5,532 bases of DNA from Bacteroidota bacterium (GTDB taxonomy: Bacteria; Bacteroidota; Bacteroidia; Chitinophagales; Chitinophagaceae): NCBI GenBank assembly GCA_023423835.1, contig JAFAEW010000129.1:1-5532 (forward strand), in the 5' to 3' direction. The notes below the pieces were generated by a model that was given only the letters and a program-made list of their open reading frames with translations, was not told where the DNA came from and made no database searches. This document shows, in pieces, positions 1 to 5,532 of this stretch. A program made the translations under genes and the position numbers. The first letter of the stretch is position 1. Each line of letters begins with the position of its first letter.

Positions 1-11
1 GGATAGAATAG

Positions 12-290
12 CTAGCGGATTATAATTTTGTCGATCGCATTTTCTCTCAGGCTCTCATTGATCCGCTCGATTATTTTTTCCCTCTGATAATGCAATTCCT
101 GTTTTAAAGGAGCTACTGAAGTAGAAATGAATAGGGTTCGTTGTATAATCTCGATCTTATCGGTATGCTTTGCGATGGTTTTGCCCATGATTTTTTCCCA
201 GATATCGTTGATTTGTACTGCCCGCACGCCGTTCTTTAAGCGGCTTTTATCGAGAAATTGTTTCATGGCATCGCCGAGTGATTGTTCCAT
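12..290 (-). CDS. DUF721 (DciA-like) domain protein
   Basis: This is a 92-residue protein of the DUF721 family. The actinobacterial and proteobacterial member DciA helps load the replicative helicase DnaB; the short Bacteroidota members are presumed nucleic-acid or replication related but are less studied. Seen here: the family pattern with an N-terminal helix (EQSLGDAMKQFL, residues 2-13), the IWEKIMGKTIAKHT segment with Trp31 (residues 30-43), a beta segment LFIST (53-57), then APLKQEL (60-66), a basic helix and a hydrophobic IDKIIIR end. The length matches a complete family member. The start at base 290 is preferred over Met9 because the family's first helix begins before it. No Shine-Dalgarno site is visible, as is usual in the phylum. 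The gene stands alone in view, divergent from the secreted-protein genes; its downstream neighbours lie outside the window. No cysteines, signal peptide or membrane segment are present. Confidence 0.9.
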   Translation of the reverse strand: MEQSLGDAMKQFLDKSRLKNGVRAVQINDIWEKIMGKTIAKHTDKIEIIQRTLFISTSVAPLKQELHYQREKIIERINESLRENAIDKIIIR

Positions 291-494
291 CGGGTAAAAT
301 TAAATCGAAAAGCCGGTTCCGCCGTATTTTCTCCACTTTTCCGTTGCGTTCGTGAAGGTCTGACTCTCTAATTGCGAGCAGTTTATAAAATGTAAAATAT
401 TAAAATCTTTAAAAAGTCCTTAAAGGAAGAGCGATTTAACGAGCTTTTTTGTTTTTAAAATTAAAAGCCGTTTAAAAATGATTTTCAATGTTTT

Positions 495-520
495 TTGTAT
501 AAAGATTCGTTCTAATCTTG
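495..520 (+). promoter_or_regulatory. possible Bacteroidota-type promoter for the DUF4402 gene
   Basis: TAATCTTG at 513-520 matches the Bacteroidota -7 element TAnnTTTG at five of six defined positions. A TTG at 495-497 could be the -33 element, though the 15-base spacing is shorter than the usual range. Transcription would start near 525-530 and give a leader of about 245 bases before the ATG at 772. Weaker alternatives with the same number of -7 matches but no well-placed TTG are TCTGTTTG (611-618) and TATGTTTA (684-691). The promoter is a guess from motif matching only. Confidence 0.35.
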
Positions 521-531
521 CACCCGCAAAA

Positions 532-645
532 CAATTCGTACCTAACAAAGTGCCAGTTCAACAACAAAATAAAAAGGAGGGAAACAACCAGCAAAAGTTT
601 ACAACAACATTCTGTTTGATAATTGCAGAAAATCCAATTCGTACC
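532..645 (+). repeat. 11-bp direct repeat in the leader, two copies
   Basis: CAATTCGTACC occurs exactly at 532-542 and again at 635-645, 103 bases apart, both in the non-coding leader of the DUF4402 gene. An exact 11-mer pair in about 480 bases is unlikely but not impossible by chance. No function is known; a regulator site or an old duplication is possible. Confidence 0.45.
574..581 (+). promoter_or_regulatory. orphan Shine-Dalgarno-like AAGGAGGG
   Basis: AAGGAGGG is a near-perfect complement to the generic 16S rRNA 3' end, but no ATG, GTG or TTG start lies at a suitable distance after it, and the real start codon is about 190 bases downstream. It could be an anti-Shine-Dalgarno contact in a structured leader, a protein-binding site, or chance. 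Strong sites of this kind are generally little used for initiation in Bacteroidota. Confidence 0.3.
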
Positions 646-721
646 ATAAGACAGTAATCCATGAAAAAACAGCCAACTGCCCTTATGTTTAAATTATCCT
701 CTTCCATAAATATTTTTAATC

Positions 722-756
722 CACACACAAACGTTTCAAAACACACACAAACGTTT
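722..756 (+). repeat. two phased 15-bp repeats each holding the palindrome AAACGTTT
   Basis: CACACACAAACGTTT occurs at 722-736 and 742-756, exactly 20 bp apart. Each copy ends in the perfect 8-bp palindrome AAACGTTT (729-736 and 749-756). The 20-bp period is about two helical turns, so both palindromes would face the same side of DNA. The last copy ends 15 bases before the ATG at 772. Because 20 is not a multiple of three, the copies fall in different frames, so this is a DNA- or RNA-level repeat, not a peptide repeat. It could be a regulator site or a leader element controlling ribosome access. Confidence 0.7.
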
Positions 757-771
757 ACAAAGTCACTCAAA

Positions 772-1269
772 ATGAAAAAAGTAAAATCTCTCTTGATGGC
801 AACCGCTATCATCGCAATTGCTACCTCTGCAAACGCTCAGTCAACCGCAACCGCTTCAGCAAGTGCAACCATCGTAACGCCGATCTCAATTGTAAAAGAT
901 GCCGATCTTAATTTTGGTAACATCGCAGTTACAAATGTAGCAGGTACGGTTCAAATGGCGGCTGACGGAACACGCTACAAAACAGGTGGTATTACGCTTC
1001 CCGTTAGTACCGGAACTGTTACTCCTGCTCAATTTTCAGTGTCAGGAGATGGTAACCACGCTTATAATGTTACCCTTCCAACTTCTGTTACGATTAACAA
1101 CGGTGCTGAATCTATGATCGTAGATGACTTCATTCATAATGCAACAGGAAGCCTCACCGGCGGCGTTGAAAGTTTTAAAGTGGGTGCTACCCTGCATGTT
1201 TCAGGAAGCCAGGCAGCAGGTCAGTATCAGACTGCTACTCCGTTTACCGTTACAGTTAACTATAACTAA
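772..1269 (+). CDS. secreted DUF4402 family protein (pilin-like subunit candidate)
   Basis: This is a 165-residue exported protein of the DUF4402 family, small all-beta proteins often encoded beside PapD-like chaperones and suspected to be surface or fimbrial subunits; their exact role is not established. Seen: a signal peptide with a KKVK start, a hydrophobic core (about residues 7-18) and a likely cleavage after SANA (22|Q23). The mature part of about 143 residues is rich in Thr, Ser, Ala and Val, has no cysteine, and carries family-like segments IVTPISIVKDADLNFGNI, FSVSGDGNHAYNVTLP, FKVGATLHVSG and the C-terminal FTVTVNYN. The frame could begin at 661, but that adds 37 residues ahead of a perfect signal peptide and runs over a DNA repeat that is out of frame with itself, so 772 is chosen. 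A hairpin terminator follows the stop by 10 bases, and the chaperone gene comes next. Confidence 0.88.
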   Translation: MKKVKSLLMATAIIAIATSANAQSTATASASATIVTPISIVKDADLNFGNIAVTNVAGTVQMAADGTRYKTGGITLPVSTGTVTPAQFSVSGDGNHAYNVTLPTSVTINNGAESMIVDDFIHNATGSLTGGVESFKVGATLHVSGSQAAGQYQTATPFTVTVNYN

Positions 1270-1279
1270 TCATACAACT

Positions 1280-1308
1280 GAAAAACGGTGAACCATTCAC
1301 CGTTTTTC
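1280..1308 (+). terminator. perfect 13-bp hairpin terminator or attenuator
   Basis: The left arm GAAAAACGGTGAA (1280-1292), loop CCA (1293-1295) and right arm TTCACCGTTTTTC (1296-1308) pair without a mismatch, and the right arm ends in a T tract followed by pyrimidine-rich sequence. This is a typical intrinsic terminator. It sits 10 bases after the DUF4402 stop and only 16 bases before the chaperone ATG, so it probably ends most subunit transcripts while letting some through. The hairpin would also lie beside the chaperone start in a read-through message. Confidence 0.88.
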
Positions 1309-1324
1309 TTCTTTCCTCGATACT

Positions 1325-2182
1325 ATGAAAAATTATACCACCAAAAATTTTAAGCCCTCCGTGAAGATCAAATCCCTTGTCATATTCCTTTTTACATTTT
1401 CCGCCCTTCAATGCCTTGCCCAGGGAAACCTGATGATATTTCCGATGCGTGCAGTGTTTGACGGTAGAGAAAATGTAATGGAACTCAACTTATCCAATTC
1501 GGGTATGGACACAGCAAGGTATGTGATTTCAATGATCGAGATCAGGATGAAACAGGATGGCAGTTTTGAAACCATCACCCTTCCTGATGAAGGACAAAAT
1601 TTTGCCAGTAAATATGTGAGGGTGTTTCCGCGTTCGGTAATGCTTGCACCGAAAGAATCGCAAACAGTGAAGCTGCAATTGAATAAAGCGAGTCAGCTTG
1701 CAGCCGGTGAATACCGTTCACACCTCTATTTCAGGGCCGTGCCCAACCAAACTGCTTTAGGAGAAAGTACCGTGAATGTTGATTCCTCGGAAATATCGGT
1801 AAAACTCACTCCTGTTTACGGTCTCAGTATTCCGGTAATTGTGAGAATAGGCGAAAACAATACGAAAGCAACACTTTCAGATCCGAAATTGGTAATGCAG
1901 GATACTATTCCGGTTTTGTCGTTTCAGTTTAAGCGGGAAGGCAATATGTCGACCTATGGCGATCTGAAAGTCGATTATATCAATGATAAAGGCAAGACAA
2001 TAACGGTAGGAGAGGTAAAAGGCATTGCTGTTTATACGCCCAATACTTCCCGAATTATGAAAATGGCCTTACCGAATCAACCGGAGGTTGATTATAAAAA
2101 AGGCCGGATTCATATCAGTTATGAAGCCGTTTCAACCGGCAGAAAACCGCAGGTTTTAGCCGAAACCGATTTGAATTTATAA
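1325..2182 (+). CDS. PapD-like periplasmic chaperone
   Basis: This 285-residue exported protein resembles chaperones of chaperone-usher pili, which hold subunits in the periplasm by lending them a beta strand. Seen: a signal peptide ending SALQCLAQ (likely cut after Ala32), then a first Ig-like domain (about 34-165) with RAVFDGRENVMELNLSN (42-58), which closely matches the start of E. coli PapD as I remember it. Arg42 would correspond to the catalytic Arg8 of PapD and Lys160 in SVKLTPVY to Lys112. RVFPRSVMLAPKESQTVKL and YRSHLYFRAVP fit the strands between them. The second domain (about 175-285) is more divergent. The upstream neighbour is the DUF4402 protein, its plausible client. Expression likely depends on read-through of the hairpin just before it. 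Oddities: no usher gene is in view, and no Shine-Dalgarno site. Cys30 is in the signal peptide and its SALQC context is a poor lipobox. Confidence 0.85.
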   Translation: MKNYTTKNFKPSVKIKSLVIFLFTFSALQCLAQGNLMIFPMRAVFDGRENVMELNLSNSGMDTARYVISMIEIRMKQDGSFETITLPDEGQNFASKYVRVFPRSVMLAPKESQTVKLQLNKASQLAAGEYRSHLYFRAVPNQTALGESTVNVDSSEISVKLTPVYGLSIPVIVRIGENNTKATLSDPKLVMQDTIPVLSFQFKREGNMSTYGDLKVDYINDKGKTITVGEVKGIAVYTPNTSRIMKMALPNQPEVDYKKGRIHISYEAVSTGRKPQVLAETDLNL

Positions 2183-2197
2183 TCAAATCAAAAACCG

Positions 2198-2204
2198 AAG
2201 GAGG
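2198..2204 (+). promoter_or_regulatory. Shine-Dalgarno-like AAGGAGG before a small ORF
   Basis: AAGGAGG lies 15 bases before an ATG at 2220 and about 90 bases before the start of the large secreted protein. The spacing to 2220 is longer than ideal. It is the second such motif in the window, in a phylum where these sites are seldom used. Confidence 0.3.
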
Positions 2205-2219
2205 CCCGTTCCATCTTTA

Positions 2220-2297
2220 ATGCAAAAGATGACAGCTTCTAAATCAAAGTCCACCTATCCTTTCGATTTGCCTAAAAAAGATTTAGTATCATTATGA
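2220..2297 (+). CDS. possible 25-codon leader ORF, stop overlapping the next start
   Basis: An ATG at 2220 opens a 25-residue frame that starts MQKMTASKSKS and ends KKDLVSL, hydrophilic and basic, with no signal peptide or recognisable family. Its TGA (2295-2297) overlaps the ATG of the large secreted protein as ATGA, the classic arrangement for translational coupling. An AAGGAGG lies 15 bases upstream. It fills most of the 111-base gap after the chaperone gene, in which no terminator is visible. It may be a real leader peptide that feeds ribosomes to the large gene, or a chance frame; frames this short arise easily. Confidence 0.28.
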   Translation: MQKMTASKSKSTYPFDLPKKDLVSL

Positions 2298-5200
2298 AAA
2301 CGAACCGGCGCTCTTCATTTTTTGCAAAACTGCTATCAACGGCTTTGTTTTCGCTGATTGGATTGTTGAGCTTTGGCCAGAGCCTGTCAACTTACCAATT
2401 TGTGTCGGGCAATCGTACTTATCAGCAGCTCGATGGGGCAACGTTAGTACTATCAGCAAAAAATGAAGTTGATAATGATCGTTCAATTGGTTTCAATTTC
2501 ACCTTTTGCGGTCAGAGCTATACTCGCTTTTCCATTAGTGCCCGGGGGTACATTACTTTAGGCAGCTCGCCGATTACAACTGATCAGAACAAAAATTTAC
2601 AAACAGCCACGCCTCGGCCAATTATTGCTCCCTTCTGGGACGATAATACTACGTCCGGACCTTCTGTTTATGTGAAAAATGAGGAGTCGAATGATGAGAA
2701 GATTATGGCAGTGGAATTTAGAAACGCCGAAGGCTCCAGTTTTTTCGGAGGCTATACGGTATCCGCAATACTTCGAATTTTCGAAAAATCAGGTAAAATT
2801 GAAGTCGTTTATCGATATTCATCTACTGTGTGGTGGCCAGGTCTAGGAGCGATTCCGTCCGCTTATTCAGGCATCACCAATGAATCTACAACGGCTGGAA
2901 GTGTTATATACGTGAACTCATCTATGAACGGCGTGCAGAGCTCGGTGGCAACAATTACGAGTCCTAAAACGAACTATTATATAAGTTTCCTTCCTCCTCC
3001 TTCCTGCAAGGATCAATTCTTACCATTGGCATATTATAAACTGGATGGCAATGCGGTGGATGACATGGGAAATATACCAGGTACACTTCAGGGAGCTCCA
3101 ACATCTGCTACCGATCGTTTTGGCAATGCAGGAAAAGCATTGAGCTTTAATGGGACCTCTCAATACATTTCGACCTCGAAGGTGTGGACAAAGCCGCAGC
3201 CCACAAGTCTGACTATATCACTTTGGTTTAAGACAAATACCACTTCCGGCGGACAGTTAATGGGCTTGGGGGATGCTATCACCGGCCAAAGCGGAAAGCA
3301 CGACCGGAAACTTTATATGAACAATGCCGGACAGATTTCCTTCGGAGTTTATAGCAACAACGCAGATACGAATATAGTGCGATCGCCACTATCATATAAC
3401 GATGATAAATGGCATATGGCGCTTGCTATCTTAAATCCTGCAAGTGGAATCTCTCTCTATATGGACGGGCAACTCGTGGCATTCAGAGGAGATGTTCGAT
3501 CGGCGCAAACAGATTACGACGGCTATTGGAGAATCGGATACGACAATGTTAATCTGTGGCCGGGACAACCGACGAGCTTTTATTTTAAGGGTACGCTCGA
3601 TGATGCCTTTATTTATCATAGAGCGCTGAGCAGCGCTGAGATTAATTCAATATACAATACAGGTTTTGAGGCCGCAAACAACGGTCCGGTCTGTTCAGGA
3701 AGTACCCTCAATTTATTTGCTCCGGCAATGCCCGCTGGCAGTAGCTACGCATGGCTCGGACCTGCAGGTTATTCGTCCAACCAGCAAAATCCTTCCTTTA
3801 AATTTGAAAAGAAATACGCCGGAAATTTTTCTGTGACACTTTCTAATCCGGCCTGCTTCGCTTCAACACTTTCAACTGTCGTTGCGCCCTCAACCATTTC
3901 CGGTAAATGGATTGGCGGCTTCAACAGCGACTGGCACAATACAACTAACTGGTGCAACGAGGTATTACCGGTTGCAACAACGGACGTAACCATCGATACC
4001 GAAACCGTTAATTCGCCCGTAATCTCCAATACAACGACTCCTGCTTATTCCCAAAATCTTACTATAAAAAATCCGTACAGTCTGACGGCAAATGCCAACA
4101 CAGTCTTATCCATCAACGGAAACCTCGGAAACAACGGGACGATGACAAATTCCGGCAGGATTGAATTTCGGGGTTCGGCCAATCAAACCATCACCGGTGT
4201 TAACCAATTCAACGACGTAGTGATTACGCCTTCCGCCGCTGCAACGGTGTTCATGGCCCCAAATACAACCATTAATAACCTCACCCTCGACGCCGGAACA
4301 TTGTCAACTGCTACGGTCACCGACCTGTTCATTAAAGGCGACTGGATGAAAAACGGGGGAAACTTTTCAACCATCTTCAATAACGTAACCTTCAATGGCA
4401 ATAAACCACAAACTATCGGCGGAACAACCGTTACCACTTTCAAAAATCTTCTGATCAATACCACTGATCTGGTAAAACTCGCCATAAACACCTCTGTTTC
4501 CGGCAATCTTGCTGTCAATGGAGGAAGTTTTGATATACAGACTTTTACCGCAAACCGTACCACTGCCGGAGGTTCATTAACGCTTGCCGCAAATTCATTT
4601 CTGAAAATTGGCGGAACGGGCGGATATCCCTCTAACTATACAACAAACCCTCACAATCTCACCAGTACCGTCGAGTATTATGGAACCAACCAAACCATAT
4701 CAGCCCAATCGTACGGAAATCTCATTTTAAGCAGTTCATCGGGGGCCGCAACCAAAACTTTACCTGCCACTGCAATTACAGTAAACGGAAATTTCACTTC
4801 TGTAAAAGGAACGGGAACTTCTGTCAGCTTTACGGTCGCTAACAATCTCACCGTAAAGGGAAATGCGAACATCGGGGCCGCAACCACTGCCACCGTTGCA
4901 AATACAGGCGTATTTGGAATCGGGGGATCAACTAACAACAACGGAAAATTTGATGCAACCGCAGGAACAATTGAGTTCCTTGGAACGACAGGACAAACAG
5001 TTCCGGCTAATGCGTTTTTCAACAATCTCGTAAACAATCTTACGATCAGCAATCCTGCTACTACCACCTTGCTTGGTCCGCTTTCGGTTACCGGCATCGT
5101 TCGTGCAAATGCAGGTACTCTGCAATCAAACGGATATTTAACGCTTGTTTCATCTGCCACTCAAACGGCGTTAGTATTTCCATCCGGAACGGGACAGGTG

Positions 5201-5532
5201 TTGGGAAAAGTTTCGATGCAACGGCATCTTCCGTCGGCCTTCGGATATAAATATGTAAGCTCGCCCTTTTCCGACGCAAGGGTAAGTGAATTCAAAGAAG
5301 AAATTGATCTCACAGAATCTTTTCCAACATTTTACCGCTACGATGAAAATCTCATGTCATCCGGCTGGGTAAAATATATCAGCCTTACCGATCCGCTCAA
5401 TCCTTTTGAAGGCTATGCAGGCAATTTCGGACAAGCAACTTCGCCAAAAACCATCAGCGTGACCGGAACTTTGAATAACGGAACGGTCAGCACGCCGGTT
5501 TTGTACAACCACAACCGGCCCTATACGAAGGG
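2294..5532 (+). CDS. large secreted LamG-domain surface protein, 3' end beyond window
   Basis: The frame is open from the ATG at 2294 to the window edge: 1,079 codons and two bases, with no stop. It reads as a multidomain surface protein, probably a T9SS-exported adhesin or carbohydrate binder. Seen in order: a signal peptide (KTNRR start, cut near SFG|Q29); an N-terminal beta-sandwich (about 30-235) with IGFNFTF (65-71) and IIAPFWDD (110-117); a LamG/concanavalin-like domain (about 246-457) with FNGTSQY (285-291), DDKWHM (370-375), MDG (390-392) and GTLDDAFIYHRALS (433-446); an Ig-like module (about 464-535) whose Cys467 and Cys521 may pair; a WIGGFNSDWHNTTNW motif (539-553); four degenerate beta-repeats rich in Thr and Asn (about 600-945); and a module with SMQRHLP (974-980) and YKYVSSPF (985-992), common before T9SS sorting tails. 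The tail itself would be past the edge. No catalytic motif was recognised. Confidence 0.88.
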   Translation, partial: MKTNRRSSFFAKLLSTALFSLIGLLSFGQSLSTYQFVSGNRTYQQLDGATLVLSAKNEVDNDRSIGFNFTFCGQSYTRFSISARGYITLGSSPITTDQNKNLQTATPRPIIAPFWDDNTTSGPSVYVKNEESNDEKIMAVEFRNAEGSSFFGGYTVSAILRIFEKSGKIEVVYRYSSTVWWPGLGAIPSAYSGITNESTTAGSVIYVNSSMNGVQSSVATITSPKTNYYISFLPPPSCKDQFLPLAYYKLDGNAVDDMGNIPGTLQGAPTSATDRFGNAGKALSFNGTSQYISTSKVWTKPQPTSLTISLWFKTNTTSGGQLMGLGDAITGQSGKHDRKLYMNNAGQISFGVYSNNADTNIVRSPLSYNDDKWHMALAILNPASGISLYMDGQLVAFRGDVRSAQTDYDGYWRIGYDNVNLWPGQPTSFYFKGTLDDAFIYHRALSSAEINSIYNTGFEAANNGPVCSGSTLNLFAPAMPAGSSYAWLGPAGYSSNQQNPSFKFEKKYAGNFSVTLSNPACFASTLSTVVAPSTISGKWIGGFNSDWHNTTNWCNEVLPVATTDVTIDTETVNSPVISNTTTPAYSQNLTIKNPYSLTANANTVLSINGNLGNNGTMTNSGRIEFRGSANQTITGVNQFNDVVITPSAAATVFMAPNTTINNLTLDAGTLSTATVTDLFIKGDWMKNGGNFSTIFNNVTFNGNKPQTIGGTTVTTFKNLLINTTDLVKLAINTSVSGNLAVNGGSFDIQTFTANRTTAGGSLTLAANSFLKIGGTGGYPSNYTTNPHNLTSTVEYYGTNQTISAQSYGNLILSSSSGAATKTLPATAITVNGNFTSVKGTGTSVSFTVANNLTVKGNANIGAATTATVANTGVFGIGGSTNNNGKFDATAGTIEFLGTTGQTVPANAFFNNLVNNLTISNPATTTLLGPLSVTGIVRANAGTLQSNGYLTLVSSATQTALVFPSGTGQVLGKVSMQRHLPSAFGYKYVSSPFSDARVSEFKEEIDLTESFPTFYRYDENLMSSGWVKYISLTDPLNPFEGYAGNFGQATSPKTISVTGTLNNGTVSTPVLYNHNRPYTK
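4157..5053 (+). repeat. four degenerate beta-strand repeats within the large surface protein
   Basis: Four protein segments share the pattern [IV]-x-[FY]-x-G-x(2,4)-Q-[TI]-[IV] followed, after a short gap, by an aromatic residue and a [NDG]-[LV]-x-[IL] strand. They are RIEFRGSANQTITG (DNA 4157-4228, residues 622-645), VTFNGNKPQTIGG (4385-4459, 698-722), TVEYYGTNQTISA (4667-4732, 792-813) and TIEFLGTTGQTVPA (4967-5053, 892-920). Between them lie strands of the type L-x-[IV]-x-G-[ND]. The unit is about 75-100 residues, fitting a stacked beta or beta-helix stalk. The copies are too diverged to be a DNA-level repeat. Confidence 0.7.

Larger units (their letters stand above)
291..771. other. divergent intergenic region and long A-rich leader
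   Basis: About 480 bases without a convincing gene separate the divergent DUF721 and DUF4402 genes. The left part (about 380-490) is very AT-rich with short A and T runs. The middle holds a possible promoter near 495-520. From about 530 on, the plus strand becomes an A/C-rich, G-poor leader with repeated CAACAA-like words, one AAGGAGGG, an 11-bp direct repeat and two phased 15-bp repeats. A reading frame opens at 661 and runs into the DUF4402 gene, but the added 37 residues are not signal-peptide-like and would bury the obvious signal peptide. No tRNA, CRISPR or insertion-sequence end was seen. For the minus-strand gene I found no clear match to the Bacteroidota -7 element. Confidence 0.75.

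Noticed and set aside
444..469. AT-rich inverted repeat (GCTTTT ... AAAAGC) that might be a terminator
   Set aside because: The stem is short and almost all A-T, and no gene ends near it on either strand, so there is nothing for it to terminate.
722..756. CRISPR-like repeat pair
   Set aside because: There are only two 15-bp copies with a 5-bp gap; repeat length, spacer length and copy number do not fit a CRISPR array.
558..812. 84-codon Cys/Phe-rich frame on the minus strand across the DUF4402 leader
   Set aside because: It runs antisense into the signal peptide of the DUF4402 gene and across the DNA repeats. The hydrophobic text arises from reading an A-rich leader backwards.
1370..1425. 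Possible lipoprotein signal at Cys30 of the chaperone
   Set aside because: The context SALQC has Gln just before Cys, which fits a lipobox poorly; a signal peptidase I site after LA32 fits better and suits a soluble periplasmic chaperone.
3769..4029. 86-codon open frame on the minus strand
   Set aside because: Antisense to the Ig-like module of the large protein; no signal peptide or family motif.
4183..4563. 126-codon open frame on the minus strand
   Set aside because: Same reason: a shadow opposite the Thr/Asn-rich repeats, with no family resemblance.
4678..5160. 160-codon open frame on the minus strand
   Set aside because: It lies wholly antisense to the repeat region of the large secreted protein. 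Its Val/Pro/Phe-rich text follows from reverse reading of Thr/Asn/Gly codons, and it has no recognisable domain or start context.
2294..5532. Large ORF as an outer-membrane usher for the chaperone
   Set aside because: Its modules are LamG, Ig-like and Thr/Asn-rich beta-repeats, with no barrel-like aromatic-ended strand series or usher-type plug and N-terminal domain.

Overview
The window looks like chromosomal DNA of a Bacteroidota bacterium. The evidence is AT-leaning sequence, secreted proteins with signal peptides ending in AQ or GQ, an A-rich leader rather than well-placed Shine-Dalgarno sites, a DUF721 protein of the Bacteroidota type, and a large modular surface protein of the kind this phylum exports by the type IX secretion system (T9SS). 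I cannot name the genus.

Layout: a short DUF721 (DciA-like) gene lies on the minus strand at the left edge (12-290). A non-coding divergent region of about 480 bases follows (291-771). It holds a possible Bacteroidota-type promoter, a long A-rich leader, an orphan AAGGAGGG and two 20-bp-phased direct repeats just before the next gene. On the plus strand come a secreted DUF4402 protein (772-1269), a perfect 13-bp hairpin with a T tract (1280-1308), a PapD-like periplasmic chaperone (1325-2182), a possible 25-codon leader ORF (2220-2297) whose stop overlaps the next start as ATGA, and a very large secreted protein (2294 to beyond 5532). That protein has an N-terminal beta-sandwich, a LamG/concanavalin-like domain, an Ig-like module, degenerate beta-repeats and the start of a typical pre-sorting region. 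It is open to the window edge, with 1,079 codons visible.

Reading of the system (inference): DUF4402 protein plus PapD-like chaperone resembles the subunit/chaperone core of a chaperone-usher pilus, but no usher is visible. The next gene is instead a T9SS-style multidomain adhesin candidate. The hairpin between subunit and chaperone would give much subunit and little chaperone. The plus-strand genes may form one surface-structure operon; the DUF721 gene is probably unrelated housekeeping.
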